Shown here piece after piece: positions 33,891 through 45,884 of a stretch of DNA of 64,000 bases. Source of the stretch: Channallabes apus (Eukaryota > Chordata > Actinopteri > Siluriformes > Clariidae); NCBI GenBank assembly GCA_030522415.1, contig CM060113.1:10984065-11048064 (forward strand). The letters are read 5' to 3'. Each line of letters begins with the position of its first letter. Within the stretch, counting starts at the first letter, position 1. A program made the position numbers and the translations under genes. The notes under the pieces were generated by a model. It was given only the letters and a program-made list of their open reading frames with translations. It made no database searches and was not told the origin of the DNA.

Positions 33891-34480
33891 TTAGGGAGAA
33901 CCTCATCCCCTATCTGGTTTCACGTTAACTGACATCCTATTTTCTAGTGACTGCATCTTGATGGAAGACAAACATGAACTCAAGACTTAAACACAGTTAT
34001 GTTATATGAGTGTCAAATAGAGTCTAATCAGTTCCATTTGTAACCAGATACCAGCTGGTAATGACCTTATTACCTTATTAAAACAGAAAGTTGTACTTAA
34101 GCACGGTGTACTGTGGTTTTTAGTATTTAAATTCTGATAATCTTATACTAGGTGATGAGGCGGACCATGTAGGTGATGCTGATAATTATAGAGATTTTAT
34201 TTTCCATTGTGAAATGTATTTATTTATTTATTTACGAGAGTGAAGTGCAAAATCTATGTGCACTCTTCATGTAAAATTTATACAGATAGTTTTCCAACAT
34301 AATCTCCTTGCTTTTTAATACACTCTGTTCATCTTCCAACAAGTTGTTGTATTCTTTTATTAAAAATGTTTTAGACTGAGCTGCAAACTATGAATGCACC
34401 ACTGTCTACACTTCTTCATCAGAATTAAATCTTGATCCTCGCAGGGCTGCTTTCAGGGGACCAAACAGAAAAGATCAGGG

Positions 34481-34554
<74 letters not shown>

Positions 34555-35127
34555 TATGCCCTGACTATATGTAAGATATACAGTAATCACATCTACAGTA
34601 CTAACAATCACATCTGCAATCCTCTCTTTGTGCTACTGTCTCTATTGCTGCTGAATATCTCTGCTTCTGAATATCTCTCTACTTATTATCTATCTACAGT
34701 AAGTATCTCAGTGTAATAAGCACTGTTGATTGTTGAACCTTTTTTCCTGATAATGTTCCAATACTGGCCCATGTGAATCCAAGACAACTGTAATCAACAA
34801 ATTTCCAGATGATGATTGACTTTAAATTTGTTTCTGGTCGGTGTTTGAGGATGTTTCCATTCCATACTCTGCCATTAACTCTCAAGCTGATAGTAATGAT
34901 CTCGATTCTCTTTAAGAAATTTTCACCTTCCATAGAGCATTGGTCCAAATTTTAGCAGATTTCAGATATCAAAATGCCCTGTGTATGCTCTTCCATGAGT
35001 TTTTCAGTGCCAGGTTCACCATCAGACCAGTTACAAATTAACTGATGTACCACATTTGTACCTGCACAACAGTGGCTGGGAAACCAGTATTGAACAGAAA
35101 CACTGATAAAACAGTCAGCCAACAGAA
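33891..35127. other. Non-coding with (CTAT)n-(AT)n microsatellite
   Basis: A (CTAT)n tract at 34481-34520 runs into (AT)n to about 34551. The remainder is unique and uninformative. Confidence 0.5.
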
Positions 35128-35208
35128 GTTTGAATTATTATTATTTTATTTAATATGTAAACAACCATACACAGTATGATATGCAGTGAAATGCTTATAC
35201 ACTACAAT
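35128..35208 (-). repeat. LINE 3' tail fragment
   Basis: CACAGTATGATATGCAGTGA followed by AATGCTTATA also occurs (CACAGTACGATATGCAGTGA) at 62030-62060. On the minus strand this is the end of a fish non-LTR element with a ..AAATAAAAT-type tail. Confidence 0.5.
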
Positions 35209-35286
35209 AGTTTATGACCGAAAAATGGAAAGATAAGATAAGATTTTCCTGCTTCTTCTTCTTCTTTGTCTTTCGGCTGTTCCCTT

Positions 35287-36174
35287 TCAGGGGTCGCCAC
35301 AGCGAATCATTTGCCTCCATCTAACCCTATCCTCTGCATCCTCTTCTCTCACACCAACTAACTTCATGTCCTCTCTCACTGCATCCATGAATCTCCTCTT
35401 TGGTCTTCCTCTAGACCTCCTGCCTGGCAGTTCCAACCTCAGCATCCTTCTACCGATATATTCACAATCTCTCCTCTGAACATGTCCAAACCACCTCAAT
35501 CTGGCCTCTCTGACTTTATCTCCAAAACATCTAACATGTGTTGTCCCTCTGATGAACTCATTCTTGATCCTATCCATCCTTGTCACTCCCAAAGAGAACC
35601 TCAACATCTTCAGCTCTGCTACCTCTAGCTCTGCCTCCTGTCTTTTCTTCAGTGCCACTGTCTCTAAGCCGTAGAGCATTGCTGGTCTCACCACTGTGCT
35701 GTACACCTTTCCTTTCATTCTCGCTGATACTCTTTTATCGCACAACACACCTGACACTTTTCTCCACCCATTCCAACCTGCCTGTACTCGTCTCTTCACC
35801 TCATTTGAACACTCTCCGTTGCTCTTGACCGTTGACCCTACATGTAAGTACTTAAAATCCTGCACCTCCTTTACCTCTGCTCCCTGTAACCTCACTGTTC
35901 CTCTTGGGTCCCTCTCATTCACACACATGTATTCCGTCTTGCTGCGGCTAACCTTCATTCCTCTGCTTTCCAGAGCGTACCTCCACCTCTCCAAATTTTC
36001 CTCCACCTGTTCCCTGCTCTCGCTACAAAGCACAATGTCATCTGCAAACATCATAGACCATGGAGACTCCTGTCTAACTTCATCTGTCATCCTGTCCATC
36101 ACTAGAGCAAACACAAAGGGGTTTAGAGCCGATCCTTGATGCAGACCCACATCCACCTTGAACTCTTCTGTCAC
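35287..36174 (-). pseudogene. RTE LINE reverse transcriptase, C-terminal part
   Basis: 295 codons, beginning artificially where the L2 inserted. It contains the RT catalytic FADD (MMFADDIVLCSES), the RT thumb and the conserved C-terminal region (RMDRIKNEFIRGT, RWFGHVQRRD, GRRSRGRPKRRFMD) ending RWRQMIRCGDP. The frame is open, but the protein lacks endonuclease and the N-terminal RT, so it cannot act alone. Confidence 0.9.
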
Positions 36175-36948
36175 ACCTACAGTTCAATTCAATTCAATTC
36201 AATTTTATTTATATAGCGCTTTTAACAATGATCATTGTCTCAAAGCAGCTTCACAAAAATTAAAGAAATTTAAAAAAAAAAAAAAAAAAAAACTGTATAT
36301 AGAATAATTATATATAAAATAATAAATAAATAAATAAAATTATAATAGAAAATAAATAAATAAAAACAAATAATAATAATAATTATAGAAAAGAAAATAA
36401 TTGGAAGTGTGGATGTGTGAGAAAAATGTGCAGATAATAATGAGACGAATGAATGAAATTCCTCTGATGAGCAAGCCAAGGGTGACGGCGACGGTGGCAA
36501 GGAAAAACTCCCTGAGATGGCAATAGGAAGAAACCTTGAGAGGAACCAGACTCAACAGGGAACCCATCCTCATTTGGGCGATAACAGATAGAAATATAAC
36601 ATCTTGTGTGTTGTGCAGGTGAAAATTCAATATGACAGAAATTATTTAAATTGACATGAAGACCAGTTCAGCATAGGGACGAGTCAGTAGGTGCAGAGGG
36701 CAGATGAGGTCTGGATCACTGGAAGCACAGGAGCAGCATGTGTAGCTCCAACCATCATAAAGCTGAATCCAGCTGGAGCTGGTCCTTCTCTGGATGCCTC
36801 AGGAACCTCGCAGGGTCGGCCTTTGTCTACTGAAGCTGGCAAAATCTCCCGATGCCTCGGGATGGGTAGAGAAATACAGAACAGATGGGGAGAATTAGCG
36901 TAGTTGCCATTCGGTATAGGTGTACTGGAGTATGAGTACTGGGATGAG

Positions 36949-39909
36949 TTATGTGTATGCCAGATTAAAAAGATGCGTCTTGAGTCTACTTTTGAACTGA
37001 GAAACCGTGTCTGCTCCCCGAACACTGTCTGGAAGGCTATTCCAAAGCTTTGGAGCTAAATATGAAAAAGCCCTACCCCCTTTTGTAGATTTTGAAATTC
37101 TGGGAACTACCAGAAGTCCGGAGTTTTGTGATCTTAAGGCGCGTGGTGGATTGTAGCGTATCAGAAGACTGGTTAGGTATGTGGGAGCTAAACCATTTAA
37201 GGCCTTGTATGTAAGTAATACTATTTTGTAATTTATTCTAAACTGAACAGGTAGCCAGTGCAGGGATGATAATATTGGGGTTATATGATCATATTTTCTG
37301 GATCTAGTGAGAACCCTGGCAGCTGCATTTTGGATTAACTGAAGCTTGTTTATTGAGGATGCAGGACAACCACCTAGTAATGCATTACAATAGTCCAGTC
37401 TGGAGGTCATGAATGCATGAACTAGTTTTTCTGCATCAGATACGGATAAGATGTTCCTAAGTTTAGCAATATTTCGAAGATGGAAAAAGGCTGTTTTTGT
37501 GATATTTGAAATGTGATTTTCAAAAGACAAGTTACTGTCTAATATTACTCCCAGATCTTTTACTGCTGAGCTGGTAATAACAGTACATCCTTCTAAGCGC
37601 AAGCTGAATTGTGAAAGCTGTTGTGTGCTGGTTTTTGGGCCAATAAGTAATATCTCTGTCTTATCTGAATTTAATAAAAGAAAGTTATTGGTCATCCAAT
37701 CTTTTATGTCCTGGACACACTCAGTTAATCTAGACAGCTTAGGTATTTCGTCTGGTTTAGTTGAGATATATAATTGGGTATCATCAGCATAACAATGGAA
37801 ACTAATCCCATGTCTTCTAATGATGTTACCCAAGGGAAGCATGTATATTGAGAACAACAGAGGTCCTAAAACTGACCCTTGTGGGACCCCATATTTCACT
37901 GGCATTATACCAGACGGTTCTCTATTTAGATCTACAAAATGGTAGCGATCAGACAGGTAAGATCTAAACCATTTTAATGCCTGTCCCTGAATACCTATAT
38001 AATTTTGTAAGCGATCTATGAGAATATTATGATCTATAGTGTCGAATGCAGCACTAAGATCAAGCAGGACTAGCAATGAGATGCAGCCTTGGTCTGAAGC
38101 TAAAAACAAGTCATTTGTAATCTTAACTAGTGCAGTTTCTGTGCTATGATGGGGCCTGAAACCTGACTGAAATTCTTCAAGGATGTTGTTATCCTGCAAG
38201 AATGTGCAAATTTGGGCTGATACTACTTTTTCTAGTATTTTTGATATGAACGGGAGGTTTGAAATCGGTCTGTAATTTTTTATTTCATTCGCGTCTAAAT
38301 TAGATTTTTTAAGAAGCGGCTTAATAACTGCTAACTTGAAAGGTTTAGGGACGTGACCTAGATGTAATGAAGAATTAATAATGTTTAGGAGTGGCTCTCC
38401 AACCGTAAGCATCACTTCTTTTAAAAATCTGGTTGGGATTGGGTCTAACAGGCACGTTGTTGATTTAGCCGAGGTGATGAGTTTATACAGCTCTTCCTGT
38501 CCTATACCTGTAAAGCAGTGAAAATCTAAATGTGAAGCTATAGGCTGAACTGGATCGTGAGATACTATTAGAGGTTGAACCTCCATTATTTTCTTCCTGA
38601 TATTATTGATTTTTTCATTAAAGAAGTCCATAAAGTCTTCACTTCTAAACTGTGATGGGATACTCTCTGCGGGCATCTTAGGTTTTGTTAGGCGAGCCAC
38701 TGTACTAAATAAGAACCTGGGATTGTTTTGGTTTCTTGCTATCAGTTGGCTAAGATGCTCGGTCCTAGCAGTTTTTAGAGCCTGTCTATAGCTGCACATA
38801 CTGTCTTTATATGCAATTCGAAAGACTTCTAATTTAGTTTTCCTCCATTTTCGCTCGAGGTTACGGGCTGCTCTCTTTAGGGCACGAGTATGACTGTTGT
38901 ACCACGGTGCCAATGTTTTATCTCTGACTTTTTTTAATCTGATGGGAGCAACAGTGTCTAATGTACTGGTAAAAATAGTGCCCATGCTGCTAGTCACTTC
39001 ATCTAGATCATCTGCATTTAGGGGTCTAATAAGAAATTGGGACAGATCCGGCAGATTACTTGTGAATCTGTCTTTAGTGGTGGGATTCATATTTCTAACA
39101 GATTGATAACGTGGGGAGACACAGCTAATCTGTTCTACGGGTAGAGTATATGTCAGGAGGTGATGATCTGTGATATCATCACTTTGAGGTATGATCTCTA
39201 TATTAGAGACATCTATACCATGGGATATAATTAAATCTAGCGTATGATTAAAGCGGTGAGTTGCTCCAATTATATTTTGCTTAACCCCAAAGGAATTTAA
39301 TAAATCCATAAATGTGAGTGCTAAAGCGTCGTTAGCATCATCTACATGAATGTTAAAGTCTCCTACTATCAATACTTTGTCAGAGTTAACCAATAGGTCT
39401 GATAGCAGATGTCCAAATTCTTTAAGAAAATCGCCATATGGCCCCGGGGGTCTGTACACGGTGGCCAGGGTAAAATATAGCAAGGGTTTATTACGTATTT
39501 CATTTAGTGCAACATTAATGATAAGCACTTCAAATGAATTAAACCTGGGCCTTATTTTCTGGGTAACAGTGAGTACATCATTGTAGATAGTGGCGACACC
39601 ACCACCGCGACCAATTAGACGGGGCTCGTGCTTATAGAAATATCCTGACGGAGTAGACTCATTCAGACCAAAATATTCATTTGGTTTAAGCCAGGTTTCA
39701 GTGAGACAGAGTGCGTCAAGGCAATAATCTGAGATAATTTCATTAACAATAAGTGCTTTAGGCGCAAGGGATCTAATGTTGAGTAGTCCAAACTTTAGAG
39801 GTGGATTTTGACTACTTATTTTGCCTTTTTCTGGTTTTATGGTTATCAGATTGTTTCGGGCAAATTTAACAAATTTATTCTTTTTTCTCAGTATTCGGGG
39901 AACAGACAC
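36949..39909 (-). CDS. L2 LINE ORF2: apurinic endonuclease and reverse transcriptase
   Basis: 986 codons without a stop from a nominal GTG at 39909; the frame is open further upstream to the TGA at 40006-40008. It would nick target DNA and copy the LINE RNA at the nick. Endonuclease landmarks: N44 in LLNIRS, E71 in LTETW, GDFN 183-186, TDHH near 247-250. RT landmarks: NYRPIS 545-550, [13 protein letters not shown] with D617, [10 protein letters not shown] 674-683, YADD 707-710. The C-terminal region ends [11 protein letters not shown]. The length is usual for the clade, so the protein could be functional. Confidence 0.93.
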   Translation of the reverse strand: MSVPRILRKKNKFVKFARNNLITIKPEKGKISSQNPPLKFGLLNIRSLAPKALIVNEIISDYCLDALCLTETWLKPNEYFGLNESTPSGYFYKHEPRLIGRGGGVATIYNDVLTVTQKIRPRFNSFEVLIINVALNEIRNKPLLYFTLATVYRPPGPYGDFLKEFGHLLSDLLVNSDKVLIVGDFNIHVDDANDALALTFMDLLNSFGVKQNIIGATHRFNHTLDLIISHGIDVSNIEIIPQSDDITDHHLLTYTLPVEQISCVSPRYQSVRNMNPTTKDRFTSNLPDLSQFLIRPLNADDLDEVTSSMGTIFTSTLDTVAPIRLKKVRDKTLAPWYNSHTRALKRAARNLERKWRKTKLEVFRIAYKDSMCSYRQALKTARTEHLSQLIARNQNNPRFLFSTVARLTKPKMPAESIPSQFRSEDFMDFFNEKINNIRKKIMEVQPLIVSHDPVQPIASHLDFHCFTGIGQEELYKLITSAKSTTCLLDPIPTRFLKEVMLTVGEPLLNIINSSLHLGHVPKPFKLAVIKPLLKKSNLDANEIKNYRPISNLPFISKILEKVVSAQICTFLQDNNILEEFQSGFRPHHSTETALVKITNDLFLASDQGCISLLVLLDLSAAFDTIDHNILIDRLQNYIGIQGQALKWFRSYLSDRYHFVDLNREPSGIMPVKYGVPQGSVLGPLLFSIYMLPLGNIIRRHGISFHCYADDTQLYISTKPDEIPKLSRLTECVQDIKDWMTNNFLLLNSDKTEILLIGPKTSTQQLSQFSLRLEGCTVITSSAVKDLGVILDSNLSFENHISNITKTAFFHLRNIAKLRNILSVSDAEKLVHAFMTSRLDYCNALLGGCPASSINKLQLIQNAAARVLTRSRKYDHITPILSSLHWLPVQFRINYKIVLLTYKALNGLAPTYLTSLLIRYNPPRALRSQNSGLLVVPRISKSTKGGRAFSYLAPKLWNSLPDSVRGADTVSQFKSRLKTHLFNLAYT

Positions 39910-40005
39910 AGTTTCTATAGGACAAGCTATGTGTGTTCGTCTATCACTACGTTGAGTTGTGATGTGTCTAATATGTTTGGAATCTACAGTATGACTTACC
40001 GCCAG

Positions 40006-40575
40006 TCAGATGGTTCGTAGTGTTCTGGAGATGTTGTCAGAGAGGACCGCTGCTCCAGCTCTGCTAGGGTGTAGGCCATCGGTGTGATAGAGCCTAGGAC
40101 GCTCCCAGAAAACATTCCAGTTATCAACAAAGCGTAATTTCTGTTGTTGACACCAAGATTGTAACCATTCATTAAAAGCAAATAATCTACTGAACTTCTC
40201 GATTCCTCGCTGAAATGTGGGAAGCGGTCCAGATACGATGATCCTTGTCGTGGGTGATGTGCTGCGGACCTTCTCGACCAGGCTCCTGAAGTCCTTCTTT
40301 AGGATCTCCGTCTGCCTCAGCCTGGTGTCGTTCGTGCCGGCATGAAGAACCACAGCTCCAATGTTCCTCCTCAGGGCAGCAGGCACCTGTGCAGCAACAT
40401 CAAGAACACGTGCACCAGGTAAACAGCGTGTGTGCACCTTACCTTTAGCCGTGGTAGCACGCACGTGACGAACGATGGAGTCTCCGATGACCAGGACGTC
40501 TTGTGCCGTCTCGCGGAGAGGAGCGAAGCGGTTTTGGGTCGAGATGTCGAAGACGGGTGGTGGTGGTGGGGACAT
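40006..40575 (-). CDS. L2 LINE ORF1: SGNH/GDSL esterase domain
   Basis: 189 codons. Motifs of an SGNH hydrolase: VIGDSIVRHV (nucleophile Ser block), HAGTNDT (GxND block) and DGLHPS (catalytic Asp/His block). Such esterases form part of ORF1 in CR1/L2 LINEs, where they may bind RNA or membranes. The N-terminus usually carries more sequence, so this copy is probably truncated. It ends LSDNISRTLRTI followed by TGA, in the same reading frame as ORF2. Confidence 0.88.
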   Translation of the reverse strand: MSPPPPPVFDISTQNRFAPLRETAQDVLVIGDSIVRHVRATTAKGKVHTRCLPGARVLDVAAQVPAALRRNIGAVVLHAGTNDTRLRQTEILKKDFRSLVEKVRSTSPTTRIIVSGPLPTFQRGIEKFSRLFAFNEWLQSWCQQQKLRFVDNWNVFWERPRLYHTDGLHPSRAGAAVLSDNISRTLRTI

Positions 40576-40576
40576 C

Positions 40577-41025
40577 TTACCACTGTCTTACAGCTCTCAT
40601 ACATGTCCTGCACCACTCTAACATACTTCTCTGCCACTCCAGACTTCCTCATACAACACACAGTTCCTCTCTCGGCACCCTGTCATACGCTTTTTCTAAA
40701 TCTAAGACACAATGCAACTCTTTATTACCTTCTCTGTATTTCTCCACCAGCATCCTCAAACCAAATACTGCATCTGTACTCTTTCTAGGCATAAAACCAT
40801 ATTGCTGCTCACAAATTCTCACCTCTACCCTTAACCTAGCTTCCACTACTCTTTCCCACACCAAGTCTCCTTGTCCCCTTTTCCCTTACCTAATGATACA
40901 CCAAGTACCCTCTTACCTGTCTCCCTGATCACATTAGCTGTAGTTGTCCAGTCAACTGAAAGCACCTCCTGACACACCCATAGCTTGTCTCAACTACTCT
41001 CTAAAGACTACACAACATTCTTAGA
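40577..41025 (-). pseudogene. RTE LINE reverse transcriptase, upstream part
   Basis: Minus-strand residues RICEQQYGFMPRKSTDAVFG, DLEKAYDRVPREEL and KSGVAEKYVRVVQDMYESCK are RT palm motifs leading up to the L2 junction. Frameshifts occur near 40650 and in the 5' part. Confidence 0.85.
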
Positions 41026-41038
41026 AAGATTTTCCTGC

Positions 41039-42213
41039 AATAAGAGAAAAAAAAATTGCACTTAGTGTAAAATCTACACATTTACAGATTTACAAGTTGC
41101 AATAAAATAAAATTAAAATAGAAATATATAAAATGTATAAATGACATGCAATATAAAAGGGTATTAGAGGTTAAAGATATGGCATGCAGGTACTGGTGAA
41201 ACATGATCTGGTCTGATGAAACATGAAGAATTAAATAAAATTATGTGAAATTATATAACTGCGAATACAGTAATTACATTATAATTGCGAGTAATTTTGT
41301 TTTATGCATAAGTAAATAATATAATCAATGTAGAGATAGGAGTTTGAAAAGGATGGTGCTAGGAATTATTTTACTGAAAACTTATTTTTAGACTGTCTTC
41401 ATGAACCACAGATCTTGGGACATATGGCACGTTAATATGGTAATTAATTGCAACTTAAGTGACCTGATTTTTCTTCTTCAAAAGATAACTGTATTATGAA
41501 ATATAAATCTTAGCAAGTAGGACTAGTGAAATTAAGGCTCAGCAAAGAAAGTCAAGAGATTTTAATGTACTGTATGCAGTTAATAGTATATTTACAGTCT
41601 AATAGCCATGAGTTAGTGAGAGTTTTGCCATGACTTAATGGTCCCTCTGATTAATGCATAAGCCCACTAGCATTTTATTACTCTTTTTACAATCCTCCTG
41701 AAGTGTACTCAAATAATTTATTTTATTTGTACTTCTTCCTTCACAAATGTAAAGGCAGGCCATCTTTCAGGCTTCTGCATAAATTATATCTTAAAATTAT
41801 GTGATATGTAATTGTAACACGATGTAAGTTGGTTATTTATACAAGTAACAGCTCCCTATTTTACAAGGCATTTCACCTATTGAGTGACAACAGACTAACC
41901 CAGGCATTCGATTCCTCAGATTAGTGACTCCTCGATCCCAAGTGACTTGACTGTATTTCTGGGCAATCCTCTGGTGGCCTATTATGAGTGCAATATTTTC
42001 CTTGCTCTCTTTGACAAGACCACAGTGTGGAAGTATCTCTCATTCTGCTTTGGCTTGCCTCTGCTTTACAGCAATATCGATTATGGTTATGGCCACATGC
42101 CATGCAAGACTTGCATACTCATTGGATTGAACTCTTTATTGTAACAGAGAGGCTTGGGCCTAAATGATTCTAATTCAATTAGTCGAGAGCTCCATCACAA
42201 CATGAGATACACG

Positions 42214-42251
<38 letters not shown>

Positions 42252-43704
42252 CATTTTTTTTAAAATAAACTTTCTGTGTCGTAAAAGACCCAATGACTAA
42301 ATATAATTACATGTGTGTGCATAGTAAGGATTTAAAGTTACAAAAGAGTTATGTTGAGTTTTTGTAAGGTTTTCTGTCATTATGTGAATTTCCCCATGCC
42401 TTTATGTCAATAAAACAACCTTCTCATTTGAGCTTCCTGATTCCTTATATGGAAATACCTCTGATAGCCCATGTTCAGACAAATATACTGTACATCCAAT
42501 TTTTATGTGGTGCGGATTAGAGAGCCTCACCATGAGATGTAATAAAATTTATAAGAGCCCTAATGCAGGGCTTCTGAGGAGGCCAACAAAATTGGAGAGA
42601 TAGTGAGAGTGCTTATGACATGCACGGGAAGACCTTCCCATTGGGAGCCAGCATGGGATTAGTAATTAGGAACTAAAAAAACCTTAAAACTGAACACATT
42701 AAATAAACAAAGCTCTGCTGTCTCTTCCAGACTGAATGGGGCTCAGTTAAAGTGTTAAACACCTCAGAAAGGGGATTTATGTGCTTTATGTGTTTAACAC
42801 TTTAACTGAGAGCAAGTGCGCACACCAATTGTGTAGCATGCTGCTCCTTTAGTCTTTGTTTTGCCGGATTGTTACATAGACTGTGGCTGGATCTTTGCCA
42901 CAGTACTGCCCCTTGCAAGGCCTGCATCGTTACACAAATAGCTTGTACCTGCTATAACTCTTTTGTCTAACCTGGAAATGTTAATGTGTTTCCTATCATC
43001 TGTCTGTATTCAGGTCTCTCTATGACTTAATGACTTGTTCTTTTTAATCTGGATGAAATGACACACAGCACATGGCCAAAAGTTTAAATGTGCTCTTTTT
43101 GCTTAATAAACAGAGAACCTCAGGCACATCATGTGTACATTTGTGTTTGCCACTCTCCCAGTTCAGAACGCCGGCTGGTAAGCGTGTTGAAGTGCGTTGG
43201 ATGCATCAAGCAATAATGGATAAAAGAATCTATGACACATTTACAGTATGCTACAGTGTGCTTTTGTTACATAATATTTTGCTTGCCAATAAAGATAAAA
43301 AAATATTGTAACTAGCTAACTAACTATTGTAGGGTTTACATAATTATGACAACGAATGACTGCCATATTCTTCACCATTAATATGTAGTGTTTAGTTCTG
43401 GGTCAGAGGTGTATCGAACCTTTAACGATTTGGGTTAATTTAATTAACTAAATCTAAATTTATAATGTACACTTTATCGAATACCTGACCAGCATTTAGC
43501 ACAATTTAGTGCATCTTACCAGTTCTGCTCATCACGTGGCCAACAATGATAACACAAAATCTAGTATTTAACAATTATGAGCAAAGTAACTTAAGACCTG
43601 GGCAAATGTTTAGACTTTAAAATACAAGACCAAGAAAACAGTTCTTTATAAATGAACCAGAATTTATTTGACTAATCTACAACACATGAAACTATGCTAC
43701 TTAA

Positions 43705-43763
<59 letters not shown>

Positions 43764-43782
43764 CATACATACATGCAAACGT
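41039..43782. other. Non-coding, mostly unique; two dinucleotide tracts
   Basis: No exon is recognised. (TG)n lies at 42219-42249 and (CA)n at 43706-43757. The segments 41880-42190 and 42590-42830 have a less AT-skewed, less repetitive look than their flanks and may be constrained. The second holds a perfect hairpin, listed separately. Confidence 0.5.
42742..42810. repeat. Perfect 21-bp inverted repeat with 27-nt loop
   Basis: The arms at 42742-42762 and 42790-42810 are exact reverse complements (first arm starts CTCAGTTAAAGTG). Complementarity stops at both edges. The 69-nt hairpin is not part of any transposon end that I recognise. It could be a hairpin RNA, a tiny MITE-like remnant or chance. 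Confidence 0.85.
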
Positions 43783-45884
43783 CTCGGGTTACTTTGCTGT
43801 AACCCTGTTCCCTGGAAAAGCGGGAACGAGATGCTGCGTGAAAACGCTATGGGAACATATTTTTGTGTTACCGGTTGTGAAGCATGTGTGTATCAAACGT
43901 CAGGTGACGTCATCTGATGAAGTGCACCTGCAGGTTATAAATAGGAGTGAACCAGAAATATCCTCAGGTCAATTTTGTCTTAAAGGACGTCCAGTCACGC
44001 AAGCAGTGTGGCATTGGAGTGCAGCATCTCGTTCCTGCTTTTTCAGGTAACAGGGTTACAGCAAAGTAACCCGAGATGTTCCCTTTCAAAAGCTACACTT
44101 GATGCTGCGTGAAAATGCTATGGGAACGAGAATCCCAACGCCGCCGGACTGCAAGTGCCTGGACCCCCAAGTTTCTGTTGCGTGTGTGCATAATAGCCAA
44201 GGAGGTCTCAGACCTAGTTCTGTGAGGCTGACTCGAGGACCCATGAGCCCGGAGTAGCATGAACATCCAAACTATAAAATATGACAAATGTGTGCTGAGA
44301 GGACCAACCCGCCGCATCACACACTTGCTGCAAGGGGGTTTCTTGCCAGCGCAATAGATGAGGCAATCTGACTAACAAAGTCTGCAGATCTCCAATTCTC
44401 TTCAAAGAAGTAACCATAAGAAAAAACATCTTAAGGGTCTGAAGCCCGACAGGCGCTGACTCTCGTGGTTCAAAAGAGGGGTGCAGCCTCAACCGTTTAG
44501 CTCCACGAATAAATGGGCAACTAAAGGGTGCTTTCCCACAGAAACCCTATCAGTCAGAACATGACAAGCCGAAATGGCGGCTACTTATGTTCTGAGGTTA
44601 CTAGGGAATAAGCCCGAGCACAACTTTTCTTGCAGAAACTCAGCAGTGGACTGGGTCTACATGTTTTGTCATGCAACAACTTTCAATATACTCCATATGA
44701 GGGCATAAGTTCTTCTAGTGGCGTGAAGGTTCCAGAGCTTGGGCAGGGGATGAAATATTGTCCTTTGAGACTGAGACAGAAGATCCCTCCTTACTGGAAT
44801 CACCCAATCACCGGCTCTCTCCTCGTGAGCCGTCGAGGAGAGATATTAGAGACGTAATGTGGGCCATGTATGGGCCATCGCATCCAGACCCAGGGGGGGC
44901 TGGAGGAGTCAGAGAGGAGCAAAGGGAACATTGTGCCATTTCTTGCTTGGCAAAGAGGTCCACCTCTGCTAAATAAAATCTCTTCCAGATTTGACTGGTT
45001 ACTTCGGGACAGGGTTTCCATTCTCCATGTGTCACAGCCTGTCTGGACAGTAAGTCTACTCCCACCTTCATATGCCCCTGATTGTAAATCGCCCTGAAGG
45101 AGAGGAACTTGTCCTGTGCCCAAAGCAGAACCTGTTGCGCTAGCTTGTTCAAGCGGCGCGAGCACAGTCCGCCCTGGCAATTATGTACGAGACTACCATA
45201 GTGTTGTCCACCCGCACTAGGACATGGTAGCCTCTCAACTGCTGGAGGATGTGTTTCAGGGCCAGAAATATAGCCATCATTTCGAGGCAATTGATGTGGG
45301 GGAATCTCGCTTCTGTGGCTAGACGATATGCAATCGCTCGATCGCACGCATTACTTACCTGCAGTAACTCCTCCATATCCGCAGAAGCGAGAGAGAGGAA
45401 GTCTCTCCTGCCCATTCACAAGAAGGCGCGCTTGAGAAGTGGATGGAAAAACTTCCTGATCCAGCGAGAGTGTGAGAATAAGGGGGAATTCCGTCTCATG
45501 TGCATCTGCCAGATATACACGTGAACCCCAGGAAAACACCGCGGCTTGAAATGCGAATGTCTAAAGAGATCTACTGTATCGCGCGGAGGCACGCATCTCC
45601 TAACAAACTCCGCCATCGGTGAGTTAACACTTTTAAACTCACTTGCACACACACACGCAAACACAATGCAGTCCTGAAGACAAAAAGATCTGAGGATGTT
45701 TCCGAGTCACTCCTATTTATAACCTGCAGGTGCACTTCATCAAATGACATCACCTGACCAAGGTTATAATATAGCCAAAATTTGTCGTGTTTGATACACA
45801 CATGCTCCACAACTGGTAACACAAAAAGATGTTCCCATAGCATTTTCACGCAGCATCGAGTGTAGCAGCAATTGAAAGGGAACA
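43783..45884 (-). mobile_element. DIRS-like retrotransposon relic
   Basis: Inverted termini: TGTTCCCTTTCAAAAGCTAC with ATGCTGCGTGAAAATGCTAT from 44077, and their reverse complement ending at 45884. The subterminal block at 43850-43985 recurs inverted at 45670-45830 (GTGCACCTGCAGGTTATAAA). A second inverted pair, 43783-43838 and 44020-44075, encloses the left block. The interior encodes a DIRS-type RNase H on the minus strand. Neither the RT palm motif nor a tyrosine recombinase was found, so the element is internally deleted. Confidence 0.75.
44808..45415 (-). pseudogene. DIRS-type RNase H fragment
   Basis: From 45415 the residues INCLEMMAIFLALKHIL and VRVDNTMVVSYI carry the RNase H Glu and Asp. 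A frameshift near 45190 moves the frame, and GGLCSRRLNKLAQQVLLWAQ, GHMKVGVDLLSRQ and EVDLFAKQEMAQC follow. These match the tail of pol in fish DIRS1 elements. Confidence 0.75.

Larger units (their letters stand above)
36182..40576 (-). mobile_element. L2-clade LINE with esterase ORF1 and intact ORF2
   Basis: About 4.4 kb. The 3' end is an (ATTGA)n tail at 36182-36203 preceded by a TATAAATAAAATTGAATTG-type end and an AT-rich microsatellite (36270-36400). The 5' end is abrupt at the ATG of ORF1 (40575), so the copy is probably 5'-truncated. No target duplication is seen. About five bases of the RTE target appear to be lost at the junction. Confidence 0.9.
35240..41038 (-). mobile_element. 5'-truncated RTE-type LINE, split by an L2 insertion
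   Basis: Identical 13-bp flanks AAGATTTTCCTGC (35240-35252 and 41026-41038) are the target duplication. The RTE copy is 41025-40577 plus 36181-35253, about 1.38 kb, starting within the RT domain. It ends after ..GDP-stop with a GAA-rich tail. The 4.4 kb in between is a later L2 insertion. Confidence 0.9.

Noticed and set aside
35696..36139. 147-codon plus-strand frame opposite the RTE RT
   Set aside because: It is antisense to a clear reverse transcriptase.
40371..40661. 96-codon minus-strand frame that looks like a fusion protein
   Set aside because: It simply reads across the RTE/L2 junction; the first 30 residues are RTE RT and the rest is out-of-frame L2 ORF1.
43706..43757. CRISPR-like or satellite array
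   Set aside because: It is a plain (CA)n microsatellite. No spaced repeats of the CRISPR kind occur anywhere in the window.
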